Assembly (NCBI GenBank): GCA_034437035.1
Contig: DAOTUI010000310.1
Location: forward strand, 21,545 to 85,544
Reading direction: 5' to 3'
From: CAKZQX01 sp034437035
GTDB taxonomy: Bacteria; Chloroflexota; Chloroflexia; Chloroflexales; Chloroflexaceae
Length of the DNA stretch: 64,000 nt
Below, piece after piece: positions 26,121-35,700 of the stretch. The position numbers and the translations under genes are program-made. The notes below the pieces were generated by a model. The model saw only the letters and a program-made list of their open reading frames with translations, did not search any database and had not been told where the DNA came from. Position 1 is the stretch's first letter. The number at the start of each line of letters is the position of its first letter.

Positions 26121-27680
26121 ATGAACGAGTGGCAACCAGGAGAGCTCTTCTCTACACTTCGCAGCCGCCATGAATGCATTGCCGATATCTGGAGTGATAC
26201 TGTTTTACAGACGGGATCCGGAACACATGATACAGCTACAGCGATAGCCCGCTTCAACGCATTGCTGGATCAGTTTACCAGCATACTGGTGACAGAGCCG
26301 GTTGATGAGCATGCAGCCCAGACAATCGGGGAAGAACTGGCAAAATTTCACTATCTTCAGCCGGAGACTCTCGGCAAAACGCAGGCGCTGCTGCTCCATA
26401 TGTTTACTGCCGATCTGCCTGCCGATCAGCTTGTCTTCCTGCTGCCGCGCCTGTCCCGCCTGCTGGGAGCACTTGCCACCGGCTTTAATCACCAGTTCCA
26501 GCGCACGATTATCGATGAGCAGCACGCTTCGCGCCGGGCACTGCCGGCAACCCGTGAGCAGGCGCAGGCGCTGGTTGAGATCAAACAGCGCCTGCGCCTG
26601 GTCATTAACAACTTTCCGCTGATTCTCTTTGCCTTTGACCAGGATGGCGTGCTGACGCTGGCCGAAGGTCAGGGTACTCGAATGTTTGACTATGACATGA
26701 AAACGTTGGTCGGGCAGTCGATCTACGATTGGCAGTCGATCTATCCCCAGGTTACGACCAATGTGCAGCGCGCGATCCAGGGTGAGGAGTTTAGCACACG
26801 GGTCTATCTGCGAGATGCCGTCCTTGAGACACGCTATGCTCCGCTCCGTCATCAGAGCGGGGAGATCCAGGGGGTTATCGGGGTGTCGATTGATATTACC
26901 GCGCGTGTCCGCGCCGAGGAAGAGCTTGCCCGACTCCAGCGCGCCATTGACCAGCGCATCGAGGCCGAGCGGTTGCAAATTGCGCAGGAACTGCACGATA
27001 CGATGTTGCAACAACTGCTTGGTCGCAACTACATGCTTGAACTGGCCCAGCAGGAGGTCTGCGCGGAACTACGCTCCAGCGACCGGATCTGTACCTATAT
27101 CACGCGCACACTGGGGGAAACCCGCCGGGACGCGCTGCACATGGTGAAGATATTGCAATCGCTGATTGCCCGGTTGCAACCGGCAGGCCTGAATGATATG
27201 GGTCTGGTTGTGGCGCTTGAAGGGCACCTGCTGCGGCTACAGCGCGAGGGCGACCTGACGATCCCCCGGCTCTCGTGCGATCTAGACCCGCAGGGAGCCC
27301 ACGTCCCTTCCATCCTGGCACGCTATCTCTTTCGGGCAGCGCAGGAAGCGCTGGCAAACGCCCTGCAGCATGCTCAGGCCAGCCATATTCATCTCAGTCT
27401 GCAGGTCTATACCGATGAGATTGTGCTGATGGTGGAGGATAATGGACAGGGATTTCAGGTGCCGGCCCGCCTGAGCGAGTTCACCCGGAGCAGTCATTTT
27501 GGCCTGGCGGAGATGGCCCAGCGCATTGAACTGGTCAATGGCGAAGTGTCAATCTGGTCCCAACCCGGCCGCGGCACGGAAGTTATTGTGCGGATACCAG
27601 TAACCGCTGAGGCCGGGTACTCTGACAGCATGCTGCCACCGGCACACGAGCCCCTGACCGCGACCGTCTCTTCCGCCTGA
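26121..27680 (+). CDS. Sensor histidine kinase, PAS plus HisKA_3/HATPase (NarL type)
   Basis: The product is 519 aa. Residues 1-150 form an unrecognised helical domain, and a PAS domain follows (about 155-265, LVINNFPLILFAFDQDG to GVIGVSIDITARV). After a coiled linker comes HisKA_3 (about 280-355) with the phospho-accepting His in IAQELHDTMLQQLLG. The HATPase_c domain (about 395-495) has AQEALANALQHAQA, VEDNGQGF and FGLAEMAQRI. There is no membrane segment, so it is a soluble kinase. Its partner would be a NarL/LuxR-type regulator, which is not adjacent. It converges with the minus-strand gene at 27688 with only seven bases between stops. Confidence 0.9.
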   Translation: MNEWQPGELFSTLRSRHECIADIWSDTVLQTGSGTHDTATAIARFNALLDQFTSILVTEPVDEHAAQTIGEELAKFHYLQPETLGKTQALLLHMFTADLPADQLVFLLPRLSRLLGALATGFNHQFQRTIIDEQHASRRALPATREQAQALVEIKQRLRLVINNFPLILFAFDQDGVLTLAEGQGTRMFDYDMKTLVGQSIYDWQSIYPQVTTNVQRAIQGEEFSTRVYLRDAVLETRYAPLRHQSGEIQGVIGVSIDITARVRAEEELARLQRAIDQRIEAERLQIAQELHDTMLQQLLGRNYMLELAQQEVCAELRSSDRICTYITRTLGETRRDALHMVKILQSLIARLQPAGLNDMGLVVALEGHLLRLQREGDLTIPRLSCDLDPQGAHVPSILARYLFRAAQEALANALQHAQASHIHLSLQVYTDEIVLMVEDNGQGFQVPARLSEFTRSSHFGLAEMAQRIELVNGEVSIWSQPGRGTEVIVRIPVTAEAGYSDSMLPPAHEPLTATVSSA

Positions 27681-27687
27681 GTGAGCA

Positions 27688-28107
27688 TCAGCGCAGTTCC
27701 AGCGTTCGCTGCACGGTAATGATCTGCCCGGTAAAGTTCCGGCAGACCCGGACATTCGTCTGCTGGAGCATAATGGCCCAGACATGCGACTCACCCTGCA
27801 GCAGGGTGCAGCCATTCGGGGTCATCCGTGTGGTTGCCAGGCCAAATCTGGTCGTGTACCAGTTCTGCACTTCGGGAAATTGATCAGTTGTGAAATAGGC
27901 ATAGTTCCACTCGATCCGGTCGGGCAAATCGTAGGTAATATCTTCTGATCTGACAGTGGCACCCGGGTAGTGCATCGCCTGCAGATCCTGGCGCAGTGTC
28001 AGCAGGGCCAGGGCAACCCCCCCAACCAGCAGGAGCAGCAAGACCAACCCGCAACCCCAGAGCCGTTTCCGCACCTCACCCGGTTCTTTTTCACTAGTGT
28101 TATTCAT
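27688..28107 (-). CDS. Membrane-anchored protein of unknown function
   Basis: The 139-aa product has a short charged N-terminus, one membrane helix (about 17-37) and an extracytoplasmic domain of about 100 aa with two cysteines. The start ATG at 28107 (MNNTSEKEPGE) has only a weak ribosome site; the frame is open to 28122. I recognise no family. It lies 44 bp after the hybrid kinase at 28152 on the same strand and may belong to that operon. Confidence 0.6.
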   Translation of the reverse strand: MNNTSEKEPGEVRKRLWGCGLVLLLLLVGGVALALLTLRQDLQAMHYPGATVRSEDITYDLPDRIEWNYAYFTTDQFPEVQNWYTTRFGLATTRMTPNGCTLLQGESHVWAIMLQQTNVRVCRNFTGQIITVQRTLELR

Positions 28108-28151
28108 AATACTTTCGCACAAAAATCAAAGGTTTCATCACATTTCACGCC

Positions 28152-30632
28152 TCACGTTTCACGCTTCAGCGGCAGTTCCACCGCGAGACAACTACCCTGG
28201 CCGGGAGCGGCATCAATGGCAAGTTCGCCCCCCAGCAATCGCAGCCGCTCCTGCATGCCGGCCAGGCCACTCGAAGTGTGACTCGCAAGTGCGGCAACCG
28301 GATCAAAGCCCCGGCCCTCGTCGGCAATCTGCACGCCAATCATAACCTGGCTAACCCAGAAGCGCACCACAACTTCGTGCGTCTCCGCATAGCGCGCCGC
28401 ATTGGTCAACGCCTCCTGCACCATCCGGTAGACCGCGATTTCAATATCATTCCCAAAGCGCTGCTGATCCAACCCGGAGTGTTTAAAGGCAACCTGAATA
28501 CCCGTCTGGGTTGTGTAGCGGTCGAAATACCAGCGTAGCGTCGGCAACAGTCCCAGATCATCCAGCATGGGCGGGCGCAACTGGAGTGACATCTCGCGGA
28601 CCTGCTGGAGCAGTTCGGAAACCAGTGAGCGGGCATGGGCCAGCCGCGATGGGATCTGTTCAAGCGGCGGGCGATTGACCATCTCCAGGGAGAGACTCAG
28701 GCCGGTCAGGATCTGGCCGACTTCGTCGTGGAGTTCGCGGGCGATAGCGCGCCGCTCAGCCTCCTGGAATTCGACCAGCCGCCGCGACAGCGTTTGCAGT
28801 CGCTCATGGCCGGACTGAACCTGGCTGAACAGGCGGGCGCGCTGGATGGCTGAGCCAACCTGCTGTCCCACAATCGCTAGAAAGGTTACATGATCATCCC
28901 GAAAGGCTTCCGGGTCGGCACTGAAGAGATCAACCACACCCTGGATTTCCCCCCGCGCCAGCAGCGGCACACCCAGGTAGCGGCAAGACGATGCGCAGAG
29001 CGTTTCCGGCAGCATAGCGGCGACGGCAGTATTGTCCAGATTATCCATGCGCAGGGGCGACTGCTCCCAGATTACCCGCTGATTGTGGGCCATGGTGACG
29101 GCAAGCGCGCGGCGCTGTTTATCCGGGACAGCGATCAGGCCCCAGGTCTCCTCAAGGGAGATATGATCGGTTTCTTTATGATAGAGATAGATCGCCCCGG
29201 CCGGAAGAACCAGATACTCAGCAAACATCATGCGCAGGGTGGAGAACACCTCCGACAGGGCCAGCGACTGGTTGATGGCCTCGATCATCAGGTTGAGCCG
29301 GGCGAGTTGCTCGTTGCGCTGCTTCAGTTTCTCCTCGGCGCGCTTGCGCTCGGTAATATCGCGCACCACACTAACGACATTAATGACCTGACCGGCGGCA
29401 TCACGCAGGGGCGTGATCACATGTTCGGTCGGAAAAATCTCGCCGCTCTTATGCCGCATTTGATACTCGGTGGTAAAAACACCGGGCGCCGCATATGCCT
29501 GGAGGGCGGCCCGACCAAAGATCGCAAACATCTCCGCGTTGACATGTAGAAAGTCAGTAGCCTGCCCAATCAGTTCCGCGCGGTTGTAGCCGAACATGGT
29601 CTCGGTGGTCCGGTTGCACTCTTCGATCAGCCGGGTAAACGGATTAACGACCATGACGGCTTCGTTCAAACTTGAGAGCACCTTCTCCAGCAGGTTGTGA
29701 GATTTCTGCAGGGCTACCTGCGCCTGCCGCATGGCCGTAACGTCCCGATCATACCAGACCCGCCCATAGTTGGTACCATCCACCCCCTTCACTGGAGCGC
29801 TGTAGCGTTCATACACACGCCCATCGTTAAAGTAGATTTCATCCGAACTGATCGCTTCCGGATGTTCATACAGGTAGCGGATCTTGGCAGCAAACTCTTC
29901 GGAGGCGACCAGTTGTTCGTGCAACACCTGAACGCGTGTCGCAAATGATGATTGCTGCATCATCTCCGGGGACATCCGCCACATCTCGGCAAAGCGCCGG
30001 TTGTAGAAGAGCACATGCTGATCCGGATCAACCACCAGGATACCGTCAATGGAAGCATCGCTCTGGCACTCCAGCAGCGTTTTCTGCATGCGCAGTTCCG
30101 CTTCGGCCCGCCGGCGCTCGGCGATTTCGGCCTGAAGCGCCTGGTTGATATGGGCCAGTTCGGCGGTACGCTCCGCTACCCGCTGTTCCAGCAGCGAATA
30201 CGACCGGCGCAGTTCCGCTTCGGCCTGCTCTTTCTCTCGAACAAGCTGATGCTGCTGCAGGGCACGCTCGATAATTAAGGGCAGCAGTTCCAGATACCCG
30301 CCCGCCACATCCTTGACGATATAGTCGCTTGCGCCCAGCTTCATCGCCGCGACCGCGATCTGCTCACTGCCGGTACCCGTTATTACAATCACCGGGGGCA
30401 TGTCCCCCCGTTCCGCCAGGATGCGAATAACATCCAGTCCGGACAGGCCGGGCATGTTCTGGTCTACGGCAACCAGGGCATACACTCCGGCGGCATACAT
30501 TGCCAATCCCGCTTCCCCGTCACAGGCAGTCTCAACAACATAGCCCGCCCGTCCCAGACGTTTCTGAACAAGGCGCGCGGCGGCGGGATCATCTTCCATG
30601 TAGAGAATGCGTTTATCGGCAAACTCGGACAT
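28152..30632 (-). CDS. REC-PAS-PAS-GAF-HisKA_3-HATPase hybrid kinase
   Basis: The product is 826 aa. A receiver (residues 1-120, Asp57 in VAVDQNMPG) leads a long coiled coil (125-185). PAS domains follow at about 190-305 and 315-430, GAF at 455-600, then HisKA_3 (about 625-695, AIARELHDEVGQILTG) and HATPase_c (735-820, VQEALTNAARYA, DEGRGFD). The receiver at the N-terminus suggests control by another kinase. The first 185 residues are closely similar to those of the HD-GYP protein directly upstream, so the two arose by duplication with exchange of the output. Last signalling gene of the four-gene minus-strand cluster. Confidence 0.9.
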   Translation of the reverse strand: MSEFADKRILYMEDDPAAARLVQKRLGRAGYVVETACDGEAGLAMYAAGVYALVAVDQNMPGLSGLDVIRILAERGDMPPVIVITGTGSEQIAVAAMKLGASDYIVKDVAGGYLELLPLIIERALQQHQLVREKEQAEAELRRSYSLLEQRVAERTAELAHINQALQAEIAERRRAEAELRMQKTLLECQSDASIDGILVVDPDQHVLFYNRRFAEMWRMSPEMMQQSSFATRVQVLHEQLVASEEFAAKIRYLYEHPEAISSDEIYFNDGRVYERYSAPVKGVDGTNYGRVWYDRDVTAMRQAQVALQKSHNLLEKVLSSLNEAVMVVNPFTRLIEECNRTTETMFGYNRAELIGQATDFLHVNAEMFAIFGRAALQAYAAPGVFTTEYQMRHKSGEIFPTEHVITPLRDAAGQVINVVSVVRDITERKRAEEKLKQRNEQLARLNLMIEAINQSLALSEVFSTLRMMFAEYLVLPAGAIYLYHKETDHISLEETWGLIAVPDKQRRALAVTMAHNQRVIWEQSPLRMDNLDNTAVAAMLPETLCASSCRYLGVPLLARGEIQGVVDLFSADPEAFRDDHVTFLAIVGQQVGSAIQRARLFSQVQSGHERLQTLSRRLVEFQEAERRAIARELHDEVGQILTGLSLSLEMVNRPPLEQIPSRLAHARSLVSELLQQVREMSLQLRPPMLDDLGLLPTLRWYFDRYTTQTGIQVAFKHSGLDQQRFGNDIEIAVYRMVQEALTNAARYAETHEVVVRFWVSQVMIGVQIADEGRGFDPVAALASHTSSGLAGMQERLRLLGGELAIDAAPGQGSCLAVELPLKRET

Positions 30633-30653
30633 TGTTACCACTCTCACACTCTG

Positions 30654-32288
30654 TCACTTGCGCTTCTCAGTTTGCAAGAAGAGAAACGCTGCAACAACTT
30701 GCGGATCAAAATGCGACCCCGCCTGGTCCCGAATATGCGCATAGACCTCCGCCACCGGCCAGGCGCGATGATAGGGCCGCTCCGAGCAGAGGGCATCCCA
30801 GACATCAATCACAGCGAAGATCCGCGCTGCCAGAGGAATACCCTCGGCTTTAAGCCCATAGGGATAGCCCGTGCCGTCCCACTTCTCGTGGTGGTAGAGG
30901 GGAATCTCCAGGGCGGGCCGCAGGAAGGGAATCGGCGTGATCAGTTGCGCGGCATAGACCGGATGCCGGCGCATGATTGACCACTCCGCATCCGTCAGCG
31001 GGCCGGGTTTGAGCAGGATTTTATCCGGGATCGCCAGCTTGCCGATATCGTGCAGGATGGCCCCCCGACGCAGATGCACCAGTTCCGTATCCCGAAAGCC
31101 CATCTGTTGCGCCAGCGCCAGGGTCAGATCCGTTACCCGGCGCGTATGGCCTTCGGTATCCGCATCACGCAGTTCCAGCGCGCGCGCCCAGCCTTCAATC
31201 GTGGCATCATAGGCCAGGATCAGTTCATTGTGCGTCCGCTGCAGGCTGTCAAAGAGATCGGCATTATCAATCGCAATCGCCGCCTGACCCGCCAGCGTCT
31301 CTAAAAAATCGAACCACTCCTGATCCGGTGTCAACTGCGTGCGGTGAAACAGTTCCAGAACGCCCTGCACCTGGCCCCGGGCGATCAGCGGGACGCCGTA
31401 GTAGGCGACAAACTCTTCCGGGCTAAAGCGGTTTTGTTGCTCCGGGAGATCAACTGCCTGGCGCAGATCGGCGATGCTGAACATGCGCTGTTCCAGGACA
31501 ACCCGACCGGCCAGACCTTCGCCCGGCGCAAGTGTCATCTGTCGGTTCATAGGCAGACGCAGGCCGCGATCCGCCACATACCGCAGCGTGTGGGTCAGCG
31601 GATTGAGCAGCAGGACCGTCGCGGCATCAACCTGCAGATAGGTTGTCACCTGGTCGAGTAACACGCCCAGCGTCAGGCTGAGATCCAGGCTGGCCGTAAT
31701 CGCCATATCGATCCGGCGCAGTGCCGAGAGATGCCGGAGTTGCCGTTGGCGCTGCTCCTCGGCCTGTTTCCGCTCGGCAATCTCGGCCTGAAGCGCCTGG
31801 TTGGCCTGCGCCAGTTCGGCGGTGCGGGCGGCGACCCGCTGTTCCAGCAGCGCGTGGGACTCGCGCAACGCAGCTTCGGCCTGCTGTTTCTCCTCCAGCA
31901 GTTGCTGCCGGCGCATGGCCCGCTCAATCACCAGGGGCAACAGTTCGAGGTAGCCACCCGCGACATCTTTGACAATATAGTCACTCGCCCCTAGTTTCAT
32001 CGCCTCAACCGCCGTCTGCTCACTCCCGGCCCCCGTCACCATGATCGTAGGTAGTACATGCCCCGCCGCCGCCAGGTGCCGGAGCACATCCAGGCCGGAC
32101 ATGCCGGGCATATTCTGATCAATGGCAAGCAGGGCATAGGAGCCGCCGGCATACATTGCCAATCCCTCAGCGCCATCAGGCGCAATATCGACAACATACC
32201 CGGCACGCTGGAGCCGGCGCTGAACCAGCCGCGCCACTCCGGGGTCGTCTTCCATGTAGAGTATACGTAGACCGGCGAACTCCGACAT
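30654..32288 (-). CDS. REC-GAF-HD-GYP response regulator (c-di-GMP phosphodiesterase)
   Basis: The product is 544 aa: receiver (1-120, Asp57 in LLAIDQNMPG), coiled coil (130-180), GAF (about 190-345) and HD-GYP (about 360-540). The phosphodiesterase motifs are intact: GAILHDIGKLAIPD, then HHEKWDGTGYPYGL with the GYP triplet, and DVWDALCSERPY. It should hydrolyse c-di-GMP when phosphorylated. The gene starts six bases after the Rcp1-like receiver gene stops and ends 22 bases before the next kinase start, so all are one operon. It provides the counter-activity to the GGDEF protein at 6700. Confidence 0.93.
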   Translation of the reverse strand: MSEFAGLRILYMEDDPGVARLVQRRLQRAGYVVDIAPDGAEGLAMYAGGSYALLAIDQNMPGMSGLDVLRHLAAAGHVLPTIMVTGAGSEQTAVEAMKLGASDYIVKDVAGGYLELLPLVIERAMRRQQLLEEKQQAEAALRESHALLEQRVAARTAELAQANQALQAEIAERKQAEEQRQRQLRHLSALRRIDMAITASLDLSLTLGVLLDQVTTYLQVDAATVLLLNPLTHTLRYVADRGLRLPMNRQMTLAPGEGLAGRVVLEQRMFSIADLRQAVDLPEQQNRFSPEEFVAYYGVPLIARGQVQGVLELFHRTQLTPDQEWFDFLETLAGQAAIAIDNADLFDSLQRTHNELILAYDATIEGWARALELRDADTEGHTRRVTDLTLALAQQMGFRDTELVHLRRGAILHDIGKLAIPDKILLKPGPLTDAEWSIMRRHPVYAAQLITPIPFLRPALEIPLYHHEKWDGTGYPYGLKAEGIPLAARIFAVIDVWDALCSERPYHRAWPVAEVYAHIRDQAGSHFDPQVVAAFLFLQTEKRK

Positions 32289-32294
32289 TGACGC

Positions 32295-32726
32295 TTACCT
32301 CGTAGCAGGAACGGTGACAACCGAGAAAAAGAGTCCCAGTTTCTGGATGGCTTCAGCAAACTGCGTATACTCAACCGGCTTGACCACATACACATTGCAT
32401 CCCAGTTCGTAGCAGCGCCGGATCTCCTGGGGATCATCGGTTGTAGTAAGAATAATCACCGGAATATACCGGGTTCGCTCGTGTGATTTCATCTGTTCCA
32501 GCACCTGGTAGCCACTCATAACCGGGAGATTGAGATCGAGCAGAACCAGTAACGGCATTGGCGTATGATTGCCGTTTGCATCCGTACCAAACAGATAATC
32601 CAGCGCCTGCTGTCCATCGGTAAGTGTGATAATCTCGTTCGAGATCTTGGCACGCTGCAAATTCTTGGCGATCAGCCGCGCATGCCCCGGATCGTCCTCT
32701 ACTAATAGAATAGTAACAGCCTGCAT
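32295..32726 (-). CDS. Rcp1-like single-domain response regulator
   Basis: The 143-aa product is a stand-alone receiver of the Rcp1/CheY type that accompanies phytochrome-like kinases. The acidic pair is in LLVEDDPGHARLI, Asp64 is in VLLDLNLPVMSG, the Thr is in VIILTTTDD and the Lys is in VYVVKPVEY. The ATG at 32726 lies five bases after the stop of the 1292-aa kinase, with GAGGAG inside that gene's end. Cognate pairing with the kinase directly upstream is strongly suggested by gene order. Confidence 0.92.
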   Translation of the reverse strand: MQAVTILLVEDDPGHARLIAKNLQRAKISNEIITLTDGQQALDYLFGTDANGNHTPMPLLVLLDLNLPVMSGYQVLEQMKSHERTRYIPVIILTTTDDPQEIRRCYELGCNVYVVKPVEYTQFAEAIQKLGLFFSVVTVPATR

Positions 32727-32731
32727 TGGTG

Positions 32732-35700
32732 TCAACACTCCTCGGGTAAAAGATTGGGCAGCGAAATGGTAAATGTTGTGCCCACCCCCGGCGCAGACGC
32801 GCACCAGATATGCCCCCCATGCCGGCGGACCAGCGCCTGCACATAGGCCAACCCCATGCCCTCGCCCGCCACATCCGGCTTGCCGATGCGACGGAAGGGG
32901 GCAAACACCTTGTCCATATCCTCCGGGGTAATCCCCCGACCGTTGTCACGAATATAAATGTTGGCGTTTTCGTTGCCGCTTTCACCACCGATATCGATCT
33001 GTCCGGGTCGCGCAGGATCGAGGTAGAGTACAGCATTATTCAAGATGTTGCCCAGGATCTGCTCCATCGCGGTCGGATCGGCCATAACGGTGGGTAGCGG
33101 AGCCACACGCACCGCTACCTGGCGCGATTCGATCTGGTGCGCCAGCGTTTGCAGCGTCGTGGTTACCAGTGCCTGCATATCGAGCAGTTCCGGGGTGATT
33201 TCACGTCGCCCCAGCCGCGAGAGCTTGAGCAACGCATTGATCAGATGATCCATGCGGTCAACTGAGGAGGTGATAAAGCCCAGCGCCTCAGGCACATCTT
33301 CGTCGATAGCAGTCAGGAGCTCCTGTCGGCGGGGCGCATCCAGGCAGGTGAGCGCCTGGTCAAGGGCCGGGCGAATATCGTCCATTGCCATTTGCAGTTC
33401 GGCGGCAAAACCCTTGAGATTGACCAGGGGCGCACGCAGGTCATGCGAGACAATATAGGCAAACTGACGCGTCTCGGCAACGCTCTGCTGCAACTCCTCG
33501 GCGTAGCGGCGCAACTGCTCATCCGCCCGTTTGCGCTCGGTCACATTCCGCGCAATGCCTTCGACGGCAATCAGCCGGGCATCTTCATCAAAGATCGGCC
33601 AGCTATGCTGCTCCATCCACACATCCCGCCCCGCTTTACTCATGAAGTGGAAGATCAGCGGCTCACGGTAGTCGCCAGGCGACTGGTGAAAGGTCTGTAT
33701 CAGACCAAGCGTATCGGGATGGGACATCTTCAATGCCAGGTCCGGGTCAGCATAGTGCTCCTCGGGTGTATACCCCAGAATAGCAGTAACTGCCGGGCTG
33801 ATATACTCATAGCCACGGGATGGTGCCAGCCGGTAGCGATACAACACATCGGGAGCATGCTCGGCCAGGAGCCGAAAGCGCTCTTCGCTGCGGCGCAGCG
33901 CCGCTTCGGCCTGTTTGCGCTCGGTAATATCCTGGGACACCCCCAGGATCTGCTCGGGTTTACCGTCGGGTGTACGCGTAAACACCGTCTCGCGCACCGC
34001 CAACCGGCGCCATGTCCCGTCGGCATGCTTCATCCGGTACTCCAGTTCCAGGATCTCGCCGTCGGCAGCGGCAGCGATCCGCTGGAGCTGCCAGGTTGTC
34101 CCGCACTCCAGGTCATCCGGGTGCAGCAGGGTCGGAATAACCGCCGTACCCATGGCATGGATCTGCTCCGGCGTGTACCCCAGGACCAGGGCAATTTCCC
34201 GGTTCACATAAATATTCTGCATGGTAATAATATCATAGACATAGAGGAGATCCGGGATGGTATTGGCGACATTCTCGATAAAGCGCCGGCTCTCGCGTAG
34301 CGCTTCCTCGGTGCGCCGGCGTTCGGCAATCTCTGCCTGCAGCGCCGCATTGGCCTGCGAAAGCGCGTGCGTCCGTTCAAGCACCCGTTGTTCCAGGTCG
34401 GCATTGAGCTGCCGCACCGCTTCTTCAGCCTGTTTGCGGTCACTGATATCAATCACCACTGCTAGAATCATCTCGATTTCGTTCTGCATATTGCGAATAA
34501 CTGTCACGGCCAGATCGGCCCAGAACATACTGCCATCTTTCCGAATATAGCACTTTTCCAGGCGATAGTTTCTAATTTCGCCGCGCAGCAGGCGCATAAA
34601 CTGTGCGCGACTGCCGGCAACATCGTCCGGATGGGTGATATCCCATGGCATCATCTGCAGCATCTCGGCATCGGTATAACCCGTCATTGCGAGCCAGCGG
34701 TCATTGACTTCCCGAAAGCGACCGTTCGTATCAAGGACAATAATCCCAGCGGCGGCATTGTCCAGCATGGCCTGCATGCGCGCCTGGTTTGTCCGGAGTG
34801 CCGCTTCCAGTTCGCGGTGCCGGGTGATATCCTGACTGATGACCATGCCCACCGTCATGCTGCCATGCTCGTCACGCATGGGCAGGGTATGCACCTGGTA
34901 GATGAACCCGCCGAAGGCCACCTCAAACATAGCATTCTGCCCGGCCAGGGCATTGCGATAGTGGGGTTCGAGGATTGTAACGGTTTCCGCATCAAATATC
35001 TCCCAGATGGTCTTGCCTTCAAGCATATCGGAGGATAACCCGACATCACGTAGGCCCTGCCCATCGGCAAAGGTATAGCGCAGGTCATAATCAAACAGGA
35101 AGATCCCCCCATTCGGAAAGTTCTGGATAACGGTCTGGTAACGGGCTTCACTCTGGCGGAGCACGGCCTCGGTCTGTTTTCGCTCGCTGATATCCTCCGA
35201 AATAGTGACACAATAGCCGGGCCGGGGACTGTAGGCCGCAATTGCAAACCATTTATCGCGTGGCGGAAAATAGAATTCCAGCCGGGTACATACGCCGGTC
35301 AACCCTACCTGTCCATAGATGTGAATAAGATCAGGTTCAGCGGCCGTGATGCCGGGAAAGATTTCGGTGACACGGCGACCAAGTACATCGGCACGCGCAA
35401 ATCCGGCGTGTTCTTCAAACAGGTCGTTGACATCAACATAGAGCAGATCAATTGGCCGGTTCTGCGCATCACAGAGCACCTGATGGTAGGCGACGCCACT
35501 GGGCATATGGCGGAAGAGCGACTGGTACTCAACCTCGCGTTTATGCAGCGCACTGGTCATCTGCTGGTGGGCCGCCCGTTCACGCAGAGTCTGCATCCCG
35601 TATGCCAGATTATCCGCCAGTTGATCAAGCAGATCAACCTCTTCCCGATCAAAGGCATCCGCATCGGCGGCGTAGACGTTCAATACGCCCAGGATCTGCC

